DNA from: Rhizobium terricola
Lineage (GTDB): Bacteria > Pseudomonadota > Alphaproteobacteria > Rhizobiales > Rhizobiaceae
Assembly: GCF_012927355.1 (NCBI RefSeq)
Contig: NZ_JABBGK010000001.1
Coordinates: 186,001-250,000 of the forward strand
Direction of reading: 5' to 3'
Length of the DNA: 64,000 nucleotides
Below are positions 39,454 through 48,962 of the stretch, piece after piece. The notes under the pieces were generated by a model. The model was given only the letters and a program-made list of their open reading frames with translations. It was not told the DNA's origin and searched no databases. The first letter of the stretch is position 1; each line of letters opens with the position of its first letter. The translations under genes and the position numbers were made by a program.

Positions 39454-40281
39454 ATGAAGACGAGCCTTATCGCCGTGGCTGCCGTCCTGCTCGCCGGCAC
39501 AGCAGCCTATTCTGCAGACATGTACCAGCCTGAGCCCGCACCGATCGAAGCGCCCGAAGTCGAAGTCGCAGAAGCCTCCGGCTGGTACCTGCGCGGCGAC
39601 GCTGGCTATTCCTTCAACAAACTGCGCGGCGCCGAGTTCTTCCAGGGCTCCAATGCCGACCTCGTGGACTTCGACGACGCTGACCTGAAGAACAGCTTCA
39701 CGCTCGGCGCCGGTGTCGGCTACCAGGTCAACAACTACCTGCGCACCGACCTGACCTTCGACTACATGTTCAAGTCGGATTTCGATGGTTCGACCTCCGG
39801 TTCGTGCGGTGTCTCCACGGCTTGTACGTCGTCCGACGTTGCTGCCATGCGCGCCTACACCCTGATGGCGAACGCTTATGTCGACATCGGTAGCTACGGC
39901 ATGGTCACGCCTTATGTCGGCGCCGGCATCGGCGGCTCGTACGTAAAGTGGGACAACCTGCGCAACACCTCCTGCGCCGACGACGGCAGCGGTTGCGACC
40001 CGACCGTCGAACACGGCGGTGACGGCAGCTGGCGTTTCGCGTATCAGTTGATGGCCGGTGCGTCGATCGACGTGACCTGCAACGTCAAGGCCGACGTCGG
40101 CTATCGCTTCCGCCACACGCTCGGCGGCGACATGTTCGGCTACAACTCGAACGGCGGCCCGGGCTATGACAAGGGCTTCTACAGCCACGAAGCCCATGTC
40201 GGCGCACGCTACCTGTTCGGCGGTTGCGCCCAGCCGGTCGCCGCTTACGAGCCTCCGCCGCAGCCGCTCGTCTACAAATAA
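39454..40281 (+). CDS. Outer-membrane beta-barrel protein (Omp25/RopB type)
   Basis: A 275-residue outer-membrane protein of the Omp25/RopB family, common in rhizobia and brucellae. The signal peptide MKTSLIAVAAVLLAGTAAYSA is clear; the mature part alternates in a beta pattern (WYLRGDAGYSFNKLRG, YLRTDLTFDYMFKSDF, YTLMANAYVDIGSYG, VTPYVGAGIGGSYVKW) and ends in aromatic-rich GARYLFGG. Four cysteines in the middle loops are unusual for the family and may form disulfides. The start at 39454 has a GGAG site. A terminator follows. Confidence 0.9.
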   Translation: MKTSLIAVAAVLLAGTAAYSADMYQPEPAPIEAPEVEVAEASGWYLRGDAGYSFNKLRGAEFFQGSNADLVDFDDADLKNSFTLGAGVGYQVNNYLRTDLTFDYMFKSDFDGSTSGSCGVSTACTSSDVAAMRAYTLMANAYVDIGSYGMVTPYVGAGIGGSYVKWDNLRNTSCADDGSGCDPTVEHGGDGSWRFAYQLMAGASIDVTCNVKADVGYRFRHTLGGDMFGYNSNGGPGYDKGFYSHEAHVGARYLFGGCAQPVAAYEPPPQPLVYK

Positions 40282-40302
40282 TACTGTCCCGGATCGCAAT
40301 GG

Positions 40303-40330
40303 AAGCCGCCCCATCAACGGGCGGCTTTTT
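40303..40330 (+). terminator. Terminator after the outer-membrane protein gene
   Basis: Stem AAGCCGCCC / GGGCGGCTT with a 7-base loop and TTTTT immediately after. Confidence 0.93.
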
Positions 40331-40435
40331 CGCGTTATGGGTGTATTTCACGGCGGGCTTGGAATTCCGTGCGCGTCAAAAGATTTTCTGCCAGCGACAT
40401 TTGATTTCTCTTGACGGCGGATTTGGACAGGCGTA

Positions 40436-40494
40436 GTTCCAGCGGCGGGACACCTCTCCCCAACGAGAGGCTAATTACCTGGAAGGGTATCTAT
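40436..40494 (+). promoter_or_regulatory. Structured serC leader (serC RNA motif)
   Basis: Directly before serC. An outer stem pairs TTCCAG (40437-40442) with CTGGAA (40479-40484) and encloses a hairpin CCTCTC (40453-40458) / GAGAGG (40465-40470). CTGGAA is the start of the ribosome site GGAAGGG (40481-40487), so the stem would hide it. This agrees in position and layout with the serC RNA motif reported upstream of alphaproteobacterial serC-serA operons; its ligand and mechanism are not established. Confidence 0.7.
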
Positions 40495-41673
<1,179 letters not shown>

Positions 41674-41684
41674 CAGCGAATTCC

Positions 41685-41709
41685 GGCTCCGCCGGCCTTC
41701 GGCGGAGCC
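41685..41709 (+). terminator. Hairpin between serC and serA
   Basis: A 9-bp stem GGCTCCGCC / GGCGGAGCC with a 7-base loop, without a T run. It may set different levels of serC and serA or stabilise the serC end, rather than stop transcription fully. Confidence 0.5.
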
Positions 41710-41762
41710 CCATGCATTCCCATCATTCTCATTGAAACGAACTCTTTGAAGGAGGCCTCGTC

Positions 41763-43358
41763 ATGGCACCTCGCGTTCTCGTATCCGACGAACTGTCGGA
41801 AACCGCCGTCCAGATTTTTCGCGATCGCGGCGTTGAAGTTGATTTCCAGCCGAAGCTCGGCAAGGACAAGGAAAAGCTAGCCGAGATCATCGGCAACTAT
41901 GATGGTCTCGCCATCCGCTCGGCGACCAAGGCAACCGAAAAGCTGATCGCCGCCGCGACCAATCTCAAGGTCATCGGCCGCGCCGGCATCGGCGTCGACA
42001 ATGTCGACATTCCGGCCGCCTCCAAGCGTGGTATCATCGTGATGAACACGCCGTTCGGCAACTCGATCACCACCGCCGAGCACGCCATCGCCCTGATGTT
42101 CGCCGTTGCCCGCCAGATCCCGGCTGCCGATGCCTCGACCCAGGCCGGCAAGTGGGAGAAGTCGAAGTTCATGGGTGTCGAGATCACCGGCAAGACGCTG
42201 GGCGTCATCGGCGCCGGCAATATCGGCTCGATCGTCTGCGCCCGCGCCCTCGGCCTCAAGATGCACGTCCTTGCCTTTGACCCGTTCCTGTCGAAGGAGC
42301 GCGCCGAGGAAATGGGCGTCACGAAGGTCGAGCTCGACGAACTGCTCGCCAAGGCCGACTTCATCACGCTTCACGTGCCGATGACCGACAAGACCCGCGG
42401 CATCCTCAGCAGGGAAGCGCTCGCCAAGACGAAGCCGGGCGTACGCATCATCAACTGCGCCCGCGGTGGCCTCGTCGACGAGGCAGCCCTTGCCGATGCG
42501 ATCAAGTCCGGTCATGTCGCCGGTGCCGGCTTCGACGTGTTCGAAGTCGAGCCGGCGACCGAAAGCCCGCTCTTCGGCCTGCCGAACGTCGTCTGCACCC
42601 CGCATCTCGGCGCGTCGACCACGGAAGCCCAGGAAAACGTCGCGCTGCAGGTTGCCGAGCAGATGTCGGACTACCTGATCAAGGGTGCCGTCTCGAACGC
42701 CATAAACATGCCGTCGATCACGGCTGAAGAAGCGCCGATCCTGAAGCCGTTCATCAAGCTTGCCGACGTGCTCGGCGCCTTCGTGGGCCAGGTCACGGAA
42801 AGCGCGATCAAGGAAATCGAGATCCTCTATGACGGCCAGACCGCGACGATGAACACCAAGGCGCTGACATCGGCGCTGCTCGCCGGCCTGATCCGCCCGC
42901 AGGTCTCCGACGTCAACATGGTTTCGGCACCCGTGATGATCAAGGAAAAGGGGATCGTGCTGTCGGAAGTCAAGCGCGACAAGACCGGCGTCTATGACGG
43001 CTACATCAAGCTGACGGTCACGACGGAGAACCAGACGCGTTCGATCGCCGGTACCGTCTTCTCCGACGGCAAGCCGCGCTTCATCCAGATCAAGGGCATC
43101 AACATGGATGCCGACGTCGGTCAGAACATGATCTACATCTCGAACACCGACGTTCCGGGCATGATCGGCTTCATGGGCACCACCCTCGGCGAAGGTGGCG
43201 TCAACATCGCGAACTTCCAGCTCGGCCGTGACAAGCAGGGTGGCGACGCGATCGCGCTCCTCTATGTCGACGAGCCGATCAAGCAGGAAGTTCTCGACAA
43301 GCTGATCGCCCATTCGGCGATCCGCCACGCGAAGCCGCTGGTCTTCGCCGTCGACTAA
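41763..43358 (+). CDS. serA: D-3-phosphoglycerate dehydrogenase
   Basis: A 531-residue long-type phosphoglycerate dehydrogenase, the first step of serine synthesis. The NAD site GVIGAGNIGSIVCARALG is near residue 145; the catalytic Arg, Glu and His are in INCARGGLVDEAAL, FEVEPATESPLF and TPHLGASTTEAQENVA. After residue 320 come an allosteric-substrate-binding-type domain and a C-terminal ACT domain (DVPGMIGFMGTTLGEGGVNI), which senses serine in relatives. GGAGG precedes the ATG. A terminator follows. Confidence 0.97.
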   Translation: MAPRVLVSDELSETAVQIFRDRGVEVDFQPKLGKDKEKLAEIIGNYDGLAIRSATKATEKLIAAATNLKVIGRAGIGVDNVDIPAASKRGIIVMNTPFGNSITTAEHAIALMFAVARQIPAADASTQAGKWEKSKFMGVEITGKTLGVIGAGNIGSIVCARALGLKMHVLAFDPFLSKERAEEMGVTKVELDELLAKADFITLHVPMTDKTRGILSREALAKTKPGVRIINCARGGLVDEAALADAIKSGHVAGAGFDVFEVEPATESPLFGLPNVVCTPHLGASTTEAQENVALQVAEQMSDYLIKGAVSNAINMPSITAEEAPILKPFIKLADVLGAFVGQVTESAIKEIEILYDGQTATMNTKALTSALLAGLIRPQVSDVNMVSAPVMIKEKGIVLSEVKRDKTGVYDGYIKLTVTTENQTRSIAGTVFSDGKPRFIQIKGINMDADVGQNMIYISNTDVPGMIGFMGTTLGEGGVNIANFQLGRDKQGGDAIALLYVDEPIKQEVLDKLIAHSAIRHAKPLVFAVD

Positions 43359-43390
43359 GCAACCACTCTCCTCCCGAGAGAAGACTGAAA

Positions 43391-43423
43391 AGACCCGGCG
43401 AAGGCATCTTCGCCGGGTCTTTT
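43391..43423 (+). terminator. Terminator after serA
   Basis: A perfect 13-bp stem AGACCCGGCGAAG / CTTCGCCGGGTCT with GCAT loop and TTT tail, in line with the AAAAG on the opposite side. It probably serves the convergent SnoaL-like gene as well. Confidence 0.93.
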
Positions 43424-43459
43424 GCATGCAGCACCACCCGACGGATGGGCTGCGATTGA

Positions 43460-44026
43460 TCAGTTTGCCAGGCCGATCTGCTTCATGAAGTTCTGGTTGT
43501 CCCAGAACAGGTATTCCTCATCCATGACGCCGTCCTTGGTCCAGTGGCCGAGCGTCGACATGCCGAGCTGGAAGGGCTTGCCGGTCGGCTCGATGAACTT
43601 GCCGTTGCCGATCGGCATGGGCTTGGTGAAGGTGCCCTCGAGGTAACCGATGACTCCCGTCCATTCGCCGGAGCCGAACTTGACCGGATGCTGCTCGATG
43701 CGGGTGTCGGGCGCGAAGACGAACATCGGCTTCAGGGCTTCGATGTGGTCGTGGAGGCCCTTGGTGGTCGAACCGTCGGGATAGTGCACCAGGATGTCCT
43801 TGGCATGGCTCTCGCCCAGGCGGTCCCACTTCTGGTGCGTATAGACGTCGAAGTCGAGGGTGTCGAAGGTCTCGAGGTTCTTCGCGACCGTCGCTTCGTT
43901 CTGCTGGTACTTGGCGAGTTCTTCCATCAAGGCGGGGACGGCCTTGGCGGCATCCTCTGCCTGTGCGGAGGCGACGCCGGCGAAAAGAGCGGTGCCGGCA
44001 AGGGCGATGGCGATCAGGTTTTTCAT
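43460..44026 (-). CDS. Exported SnoaL-like (ester cyclase) protein
   Basis: A 188-residue protein with signal peptide MKNLIAIALAGTALFAGVAS and an NTF2/SnoaL-like domain: ETFDTLDFDVYTHQKWDRLG, then GLHDHIEALKPMFVFAPD and GSGEWTGVIGYLEGTF. Such proteins are often called ester cyclases, though most have no tested function. It follows the NADP-binding oxidoreductase gene by 41 bp on the same strand and is likely in one transcript with it, next to a divergent LysR gene. Confidence 0.85.
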   Translation of the reverse strand: MKNLIAIALAGTALFAGVASAQAEDAAKAVPALMEELAKYQQNEATVAKNLETFDTLDFDVYTHQKWDRLGESHAKDILVHYPDGSTTKGLHDHIEALKPMFVFAPDTRIEQHPVKFGSGEWTGVIGYLEGTFTKPMPIGNGKFIEPTGKPFQLGMSTLGHWTKDGVMDEEYLFWDNQNFMKQIGLAN

Positions 44027-44067
44027 TTCAATGTCTCCTTGGCGTTTGGGATTTGGGAGGGTCGTGA

Positions 44068-44694
44068 TCAGGCCGAAAACGGGAGCCAGGCCGGGGCAAT
44101 CGCGGTGCCGAGGCCGGCGCCGTAGCCGAGGTAGATGTTGAGGCCGGCGAGCGGCTCGAGGTAACGGGCATTCTTCAGCGGGCCGGCATCGACGACTGCA
44201 AAGCCGATCGAACGGGCAAGGTCGCCGACTATCTGCTTGGCGGCAGCGTCGTCCGAAGCGAGGAAGACCGGGACCTTATCGTCGCCGAGGCGCGGACCGG
44301 CGGCCAGCAGCGGGGCGAAGAGGGTGTTGAAGCCCTTGACCAGCGTCACACCAGGAACGGCGGCGGCGATCTGTTCGGCCGCCGAGGTCGAGTGACCGAT
44401 GGTCAGGCCCATGTAATCGGCGGTCAGCGGATTGGTGACGTCGACGACGATCTTGCCGGAGAGGTCGCCGAGCGACTTCAGGGCATCCGCGGCGGTGTCG
44501 AAACCGGTCGCCAGGATGATGACGTCGGCGACCGCCGCACTGGCGGCATTGCCGATGCCGGCGCCGCTTGCAGCGGCGAGTGCCGCGGCCTTGGCGGCAT
44601 CGCGGCCGCTGACGGTGACGGAATGGCCGGCCTTGACCAGCTGGTTTGCGAAGCCGGAACCCATGTTGCCGGTGCCGATGATGGATACTTTCAT
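44068..44694 (-). CDS. NADPH-dependent F420 reductase-like oxidoreductase
   Basis: A 208-residue Rossmann protein of the NPD/F420-reductase-like family. MKVSIIGTGNMGSGFANQLV carries the nucleotide-binding GxGxxG, followed by HSVTVSGRD (NADP-type end of beta-2) and VKGFNTLFAPLLAAGPRLGD. In bacteria lacking F420 such proteins act as NADP-dependent reductases of unknown substrate. It is divergent from the LysR regulator (141 bp gap), which makes control by it probable. Confidence 0.85.
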   Translation of the reverse strand: MKVSIIGTGNMGSGFANQLVKAGHSVTVSGRDAAKAAALAAASGAGIGNAASAAVADVIILATGFDTAADALKSLGDLSGKIVVDVTNPLTADYMGLTIGHSTSAAEQIAAAVPGVTLVKGFNTLFAPLLAAGPRLGDDKVPVFLASDDAAAKQIVGDLARSIGFAVVDAGPLKNARYLEPLAGLNIYLGYGAGLGTAIAPAWLPFSA

Positions 44695-44753
44695 GATCTT
44701 GTCCTCGTTGGTGGTTTCAATCTCGCCGGCCGCTTCGGCATCAGCGTTGGATT

Positions 44754-44771
44754 GATACGTATTCCGCTATC
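44754..44771. promoter_or_regulatory. GATA-N10-TATC dyad in the LysR intergenic region
   Basis: GATACGTATTCCGCTATC lies between the divergent oxidoreductase and LysR genes. Its left part, GATACGTATT, recurs exactly at 47351-47360 upstream of the EamA-TetR pair. It is a candidate binding site for the LysR regulator or the TetR regulator; neither is proven. Confidence 0.4.
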
Positions 44772-44835
44772 TCGACTTGAAAAATGGCCCAACATGAAAG
44801 AGATTATTGCGTGTTTCGTAACAATCGGGTGAGAT

Positions 44836-45732
44836 ATGGACATCGTCAGGGCCATGCAGGTGTTCAACGCGCTGGTCGATGGCGGAAGCTTCGTTGCAGC
44901 GGCGGAGCGGCTCGACACGTCGACGGCTGCGGTTTCCCGCCAGATCGCGGCGCTGGAGGAGCATCTCGGCGCCCGACTGCTTAACCGCACCACGCGACGA
45001 ACCTCGTTGACCGAGGCCGGGCTGGCCTTTCACGAAAGGTCGGGGCAGATCCTCGCCGACATCGAGGAGGCGGAGGCGATCGCGGGCGAGCATGCCGTCA
45101 ATCCGTCGGGGCTGCTGCGCATCAGCGCGCCGCTGTCCTTCGGGGTTCGGGCGCTTGGCACGGTTCTCCCGGAATTCCGGAGGCGCCATCCTGATCTGCG
45201 GCTCGATGTCGATCTCACCGACCGGGTGGTGGATCTGGCCCATGATGGGATCGACGTGGCGATCCGCATTGCCCAGCAGCCAAGCCCTAACCTGATCGCC
45301 CGGCGGATCGCGCCGGTGCGTATGCTGGTCTGCGCTTCTCCGGCCTATTTCCGGACGCATGGGGTCCCGCAACGGCCGGGCGATCTCGCCGGCCATTCGG
45401 CGCTCAGCTATTCCTACCTGTCGTCAGGCGACAACTGGGCCTTCAAGAATGGCGCGGGCCAGGAGGAGGTCGTGAGGATGCAGCCCTGCGTGCATGCCAA
45501 CAATGGCGACCTGCTCCGGCTTCTGGCGCTTTCGGATGGCGGGATCATCGTTCAGCCGGCCTTCATCGTCGCCGAGGACATTGCCGCCGGCAGGCTCCAG
45601 CAGATCCTGCCGGACTGGACGCTCGGCACCTTCAACCTCTACGCCGTCTATCTCAGCCGGCGGTTTCTCTCGGCCAAGGTGCGGGTGTTCATCGATTTCC
45701 TGGCGGCGGAAATCGGCAAGGCGGAGATCTGA
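44836..45732 (+). CDS. LysR-family transcriptional regulator
   Basis: A 298-residue LysR-type regulator. The N-terminal winged helix-turn-helix reads AMQVFNALVDGGSFVAAAER, then STAAVSRQIAALEEHLGARL and LLNRTTRRTSLTEAG. The C-terminal ligand-binding domain begins GLLRISAPLSFGVRALG, the pattern of regulators in the YhaJ/DsdC-distant group. It is divergent from the oxidoreductase-SnoaL pair, its most likely target, and only 5 bp convergent with the TetR gene. Confidence 0.93.
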   Translation: MDIVRAMQVFNALVDGGSFVAAAERLDTSTAAVSRQIAALEEHLGARLLNRTTRRTSLTEAGLAFHERSGQILADIEEAEAIAGEHAVNPSGLLRISAPLSFGVRALGTVLPEFRRRHPDLRLDVDLTDRVVDLAHDGIDVAIRIAQQPSPNLIARRIAPVRMLVCASPAYFRTHGVPQRPGDLAGHSALSYSYLSSGDNWAFKNGAGQEEVVRMQPCVHANNGDLLRLLALSDGGIIVQPAFIVAEDIAAGRLQQILPDWTLGTFNLYAVYLSRRFLSAKVRVFIDFLAAEIGKAEI

Positions 45733-45737
45733 GCGTT

Positions 45738-46388
45738 TCAGGACCGTGAAGCGAGCCTTGCACCGCGGCCGTCGAGAAAGGTGGCGATGGCCGTCGCGAT
45801 CAGGTGGTCGACCTGTGCGGCGGCGGGCTTCCGGCCGATGAGCGACAGATAGATCGCGTCGCTGACGACCATGTCGTGAAACTGCACCGCCAGTAGCCGG
45901 GGATCTTCCTCCGCCAGCTCGCCCGACAACTGCTTGGCCCGGATAAAGGCGGCGAGCGCCTGGCGGGAGCGCCCAGGTCCGCTTTCGTACCAGACGGCGG
46001 CGAGTTCCGGAAAGCGCCCCGATATGGCGAACATCAGGCGCTGGAAGGCGATGTGGCGGTCTTCCAGCAGCGTTCGCAGCAAGGTGGTTGCCAAAATCCT
46101 CAGACCATCGGCCGGGCCCAGCGTGGAGACGTCCAGCGCGGTGAGCGACAGCAGGAAGCCCTCGCACATCTCTTTCACGACCAAGGCCAGCAATCCTTCC
46201 TTGCCGCCGAAATGCTTGTAGAGATTGGTCTTGGAACCGCCGACGACTCGTATGATCTCGTCGAGGCTGACGGCCTCGTAGCCCTGTTCCAGGAAGAGGT
46301 CCGTCGCCGTCGCCATGATCAGGTCGTGGCGGGCGGCGCCGCGGAGCCTCGGTATTGCGGAGCCGTCGCCGGCTGAGGCCTTCGTCAT
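45738..46388 (-). CDS. TetR-family transcriptional regulator
   Basis: A 216-residue TetR/AcrR-type repressor. The helix-turn-helix segment is LFLEQGYEAVSLDEIIRVVG followed by GSKTNLYKHFGGKEGLLALV. The C-terminal ligand domain (DRHIAFQRLMFAISGRFPEL, AVQFHDMVVSDAIYLSL) is of the AcrR-C type. It follows the EamA transporter gene by 16 bp on the same strand and so is probably co-expressed with it, and may repress the pair through the palindrome near 47323. Confidence 0.92.
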   Translation of the reverse strand: MTKASAGDGSAIPRLRGAARHDLIMATATDLFLEQGYEAVSLDEIIRVVGGSKTNLYKHFGGKEGLLALVVKEMCEGFLLSLTALDVSTLGPADGLRILATTLLRTLLEDRHIAFQRLMFAISGRFPELAAVWYESGPGRSRQALAAFIRAKQLSGELAEEDPRLLAVQFHDMVVSDAIYLSLIGRKPAAAQVDHLIATAIATFLDGRGARLASRS

Positions 46389-46404
46389 GTCTGCCTTTCA
46401 CCCC

Positions 46405-47283
46405 TCAGGGTTTGTTCGCCGGATGCACGTGGTGTGCCGGGCGGAAGCCGCGGCGGTCGACATGCTGGCTGTAGAGCAGGCTGCCGATGACCAGGGCGAC
46501 ACCGGCGATCTGCACGGGATTCGGAACGAAGCCACGGAAGATCGCATCCAGAACGAAGGCGGTGATCGGTGTCAACAGGAAGAAGGGTGCGACATGCGCG
46601 GCACCCGCCCCCTCGATGGCACGGAACCACAGCGCGAAGGCCAGCGCGGTGACGAAGAGAGCAAGGACGGTGAAGCCGAGGAGGTTAAGCGGCGATAGCG
46701 TGGCCGGGATGTCTCCCACAACTGCCGTGACGAGGCTCAGTTCCACGCCGGCGACCAGCAACTGCCAGGCGGTGAAGCCAAGCAGCGATCGGGGGCGGCC
46801 CCACTTGTGGACGAGGATGCCGCCAAGCGCCACCGAGAGCGCGCTGCCAAGGGCTGCGGCAAGGCCGATCATGTCGATCGCTGCATTGCTCTTGAGCACG
46901 ACCATCGCCACACCGACCGCGCCGACAAGGACGGCGGCCACTTTGGCGCGGGCCGGTATGGCGCCCAGCATGGGCCAGGCGAGCAGAACCATGAAGAGCG
47001 GCCCGAGGGCCTGGAAGGTCGCGGCGACGCCGCCGGGCAGGCGAATGGCGGCGACGAACAGCAGGCCGAAGAACAAGCCGCTGTTGAGCGTGCCGAGCAC
47101 GACGATGCGTCCCCACCAGGCGCGTGGCGGGATTTCCCGGGCGAGCAGGAGGAGCGGCAGTGCGCCGCCCAGGGCCCTGACCGCGGCGATGAAGAGCGGA
47201 TTGTGGGGCAGCATGGTGGTGGTGATGATGTAGGTGAAGCCCCATAGAATGGTGGCAATGGCGGCGGACAGTTTGGGATGCAT
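46405..47283 (-). CDS. EamA/DMT-family transporter
   Basis: A 292-residue inner-membrane carrier with ten hydrophobic segments in two EamA repeats, starting LSAAIATILWGFTYIITTTM. Conserved pieces such as FIAAVRALGGALPLLLLAR and RLPGGVAATFQALGPLFMVL are typical. Members export amino acids, sugars or drugs; no substrate can be inferred. The C-terminus is His-rich (FRPAHHVHPANKP), which is unusual. It is in a pair with the TetR gene. Confidence 0.9.
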   Translation of the reverse strand: MHPKLSAAIATILWGFTYIITTTMLPHNPLFIAAVRALGGALPLLLLAREIPPRAWWGRIVVLGTLNSGLFFGLLFVAAIRLPGGVAATFQALGPLFMVLLAWPMLGAIPARAKVAAVLVGAVGVAMVVLKSNAAIDMIGLAAALGSALSVALGGILVHKWGRPRSLLGFTAWQLLVAGVELSLVTAVVGDIPATLSPLNLLGFTVLALFVTALAFALWFRAIEGAGAAHVAPFFLLTPITAFVLDAIFRGFVPNPVQIAGVALVIGSLLYSQHVDRRGFRPAHHVHPANKP

Positions 47284-47322
47284 GGTTTGCCTCGCGATCG
47301 GATGTCGTCGACGCCTACCACA

Positions 47323-47360
47323 TGATACGTCATCGTATCAATATCGTACGGATACGTATT
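47323..47360. promoter_or_regulatory. Probable operator upstream of the EamA-TetR pair
   Basis: A perfect inverted repeat TGATACG-TCAT-CGTATCA (47323-47340), followed at 47351-47360 by GATACGTATT, which forms a second dyad with the preceding CGTATC. It lies 40 bp upstream of the EamA start codon, where a TetR-type repressor of this pair would bind. Confidence 0.6.
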
Positions 47361-47552
47361 GATTGAACGCTGTGTTCGCGAAGAGCGCGGGGCGCGGCGG
47401 CTTTTCGGGCCGGTAGGGCCGGGGTCAGGGGGCTGCCGAAACTTGATGCTTGCCAACTTGACGCAGGGGCGGGTTGTCGCATTGCCGGATTGGTCGCAAG
47501 GCCTATTTGTCTTGTGTCAGTTCCAGATTGGCGATTTCAGAAAGCAAGCGAC

Positions 47553-48962
47553 ATGTTCGAAACCTTCGATGCTCAATTGCTGGCGCGTATCCAGTTCGCG
47601 TTCACGGTTTCCTTCCACATCATCTTTCCGGCCTTCTCGATCGGGCTTGCCAGCTACCTCGCGGTGCTGGAGGGCCTCTGGCTCTGGAAGAAGGACAAGG
47701 TCTATCTGGAGCTCTTCAATTTCTGGAAGACGATCTTCGCCGTCGCCTTCGGCATGGGGGTCGTCTCGGGCATCGTGATGTCCTACCAGTTCGGCACCAA
47801 CTGGAGCGTCTTTTCCGACAAGGCGGGACCGGTGATCGGTCCGCTGATGGGTTACGAGGTGCTGACGGCCTTCTTTCTGGAAGCCGGCTTTCTCGGCGTC
47901 ATGCTGTTCGGCTTGAAGCGGGTCGGCCCCGGCCTCCACTACCTCGCCACCTGCATGGTGGCACTCGGCACGCTGATCTCTGCGACCTGGATCCTGGCGG
48001 TCAATTCGTGGATGCAGACGCCGGCCGGCTTTGCGATGAACGATGTCGGGCAGTTCGTGCCCGTCGACTGGTGGGCGATCGTCTTCAATCCGTCGTTTCC
48101 CTATCGGCTGACGCACATGGTCATCGCCGCCTATCTGACGACCGCCTTCGTCGTCGGCGGGGTGGGCGCATGGCACCTCCTGCGCAGGACGGCGCCGCGC
48201 CGGGCGGGGGTGATGTTCTCGATGGCGATGTGGATGGCGGCGATCGTCGCGCCGATCCAGATCCTTGCCGGCGACGCCCACGGCCTCAATACGCTGGAAC
48301 ACCAGCCGGCCAAGGTCATGGCGATGGAGGGCCATTTCGACAGCCATGCCGACGGCGCGCCGCTGATCCTGTTCGGCCTGCCCAACCAGGCCGAGAAGCG
48401 GGTCGACTATGCGATCGAAATCCCAAAACTCTCCAGCCTGATCCTGAAGCACAGTCTCAATGCCCCGCTTGCCGGGCTCGACACGATCGACGACGACAAG
48501 GAGCCGCCGGTCGCGGTGGTGTTCTGGTCGTTCCGGGTCATGGTGGGGCTCGGCTTCGCCATGCTCGGCGTTGGATTGTGGAGCCTGTGGTGCCGTTACC
48601 GCGGCAGGCTGCATGACTGTTCCGCCCTGCACCGGGTGGCCGTGCTGATGGCGCCGTCGGGTTTCGTCGCGGTGCTTGCCGGGTGGATCACCACCGAGGT
48701 CGGGCGCCAGCCCTACACGATCTATGGCCATCTGCTGACGGCGGATTCGATCTCGCCGATCGCCGCGCCTGCGGTCGCCGCCTCGCTGATCGCCTTCATC
48801 ATCGTCTATTTCTTCGTCTTCGGGGCGGGCACCTTCTACATCCTGCGGCTGATGGCGCGGCTGCCGCGCGATCCGATGCCCGACCTCGACGATGGCCCCG
48901 TCCGCGCATCCGGCATCACGCCGGTGGCCCAGGCCGCCGAAGGAGGCAAGCATGGCCATTGA
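47553..48962 (+). CDS. cydA: Cytochrome bd (cyanide-insensitive) oxidase subunit I
   Basis: A 469-residue subunit I of a bd-type quinol oxidase, reducing oxygen to water in the inner membrane without pumping protons. The heme b595 His is in FTVSFHIIFPAFSIGLA, the heme b558 ligands lie near AGDAHGLNTLEHQPAKVMAMEG, and GWITTEVGRQPYTIYG is the quinol motif. The Q-loop is short, as in the CIO (CioA) type that resists cyanide. The start at MFETFDAQLL (47553) fits the family. cydB overlaps it by 11 bp. Confidence 0.95.
   Translation: MFETFDAQLLARIQFAFTVSFHIIFPAFSIGLASYLAVLEGLWLWKKDKVYLELFNFWKTIFAVAFGMGVVSGIVMSYQFGTNWSVFSDKAGPVIGPLMGYEVLTAFFLEAGFLGVMLFGLKRVGPGLHYLATCMVALGTLISATWILAVNSWMQTPAGFAMNDVGQFVPVDWWAIVFNPSFPYRLTHMVIAAYLTTAFVVGGVGAWHLLRRTAPRRAGVMFSMAMWMAAIVAPIQILAGDAHGLNTLEHQPAKVMAMEGHFDSHADGAPLILFGLPNQAEKRVDYAIEIPKLSSLILKHSLNAPLAGLDTIDDDKEPPVAVVFWSFRVMVGLGFAMLGVGLWSLWCRYRGRLHDCSALHRVAVLMAPSGFVAVLAGWITTEVGRQPYTIYGHLLTADSISPIAAPAVAASLIAFIIVYFFVFGAGTFYILRLMARLPRDPMPDLDDGPVRASGITPVAQAAEGGKHGH

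Noticed and set aside
41877-43427. Minus-strand frame opposite serA
   Set aside because: Antisense to a clear SerA; charged low-complexity sequence without similarity to any family.
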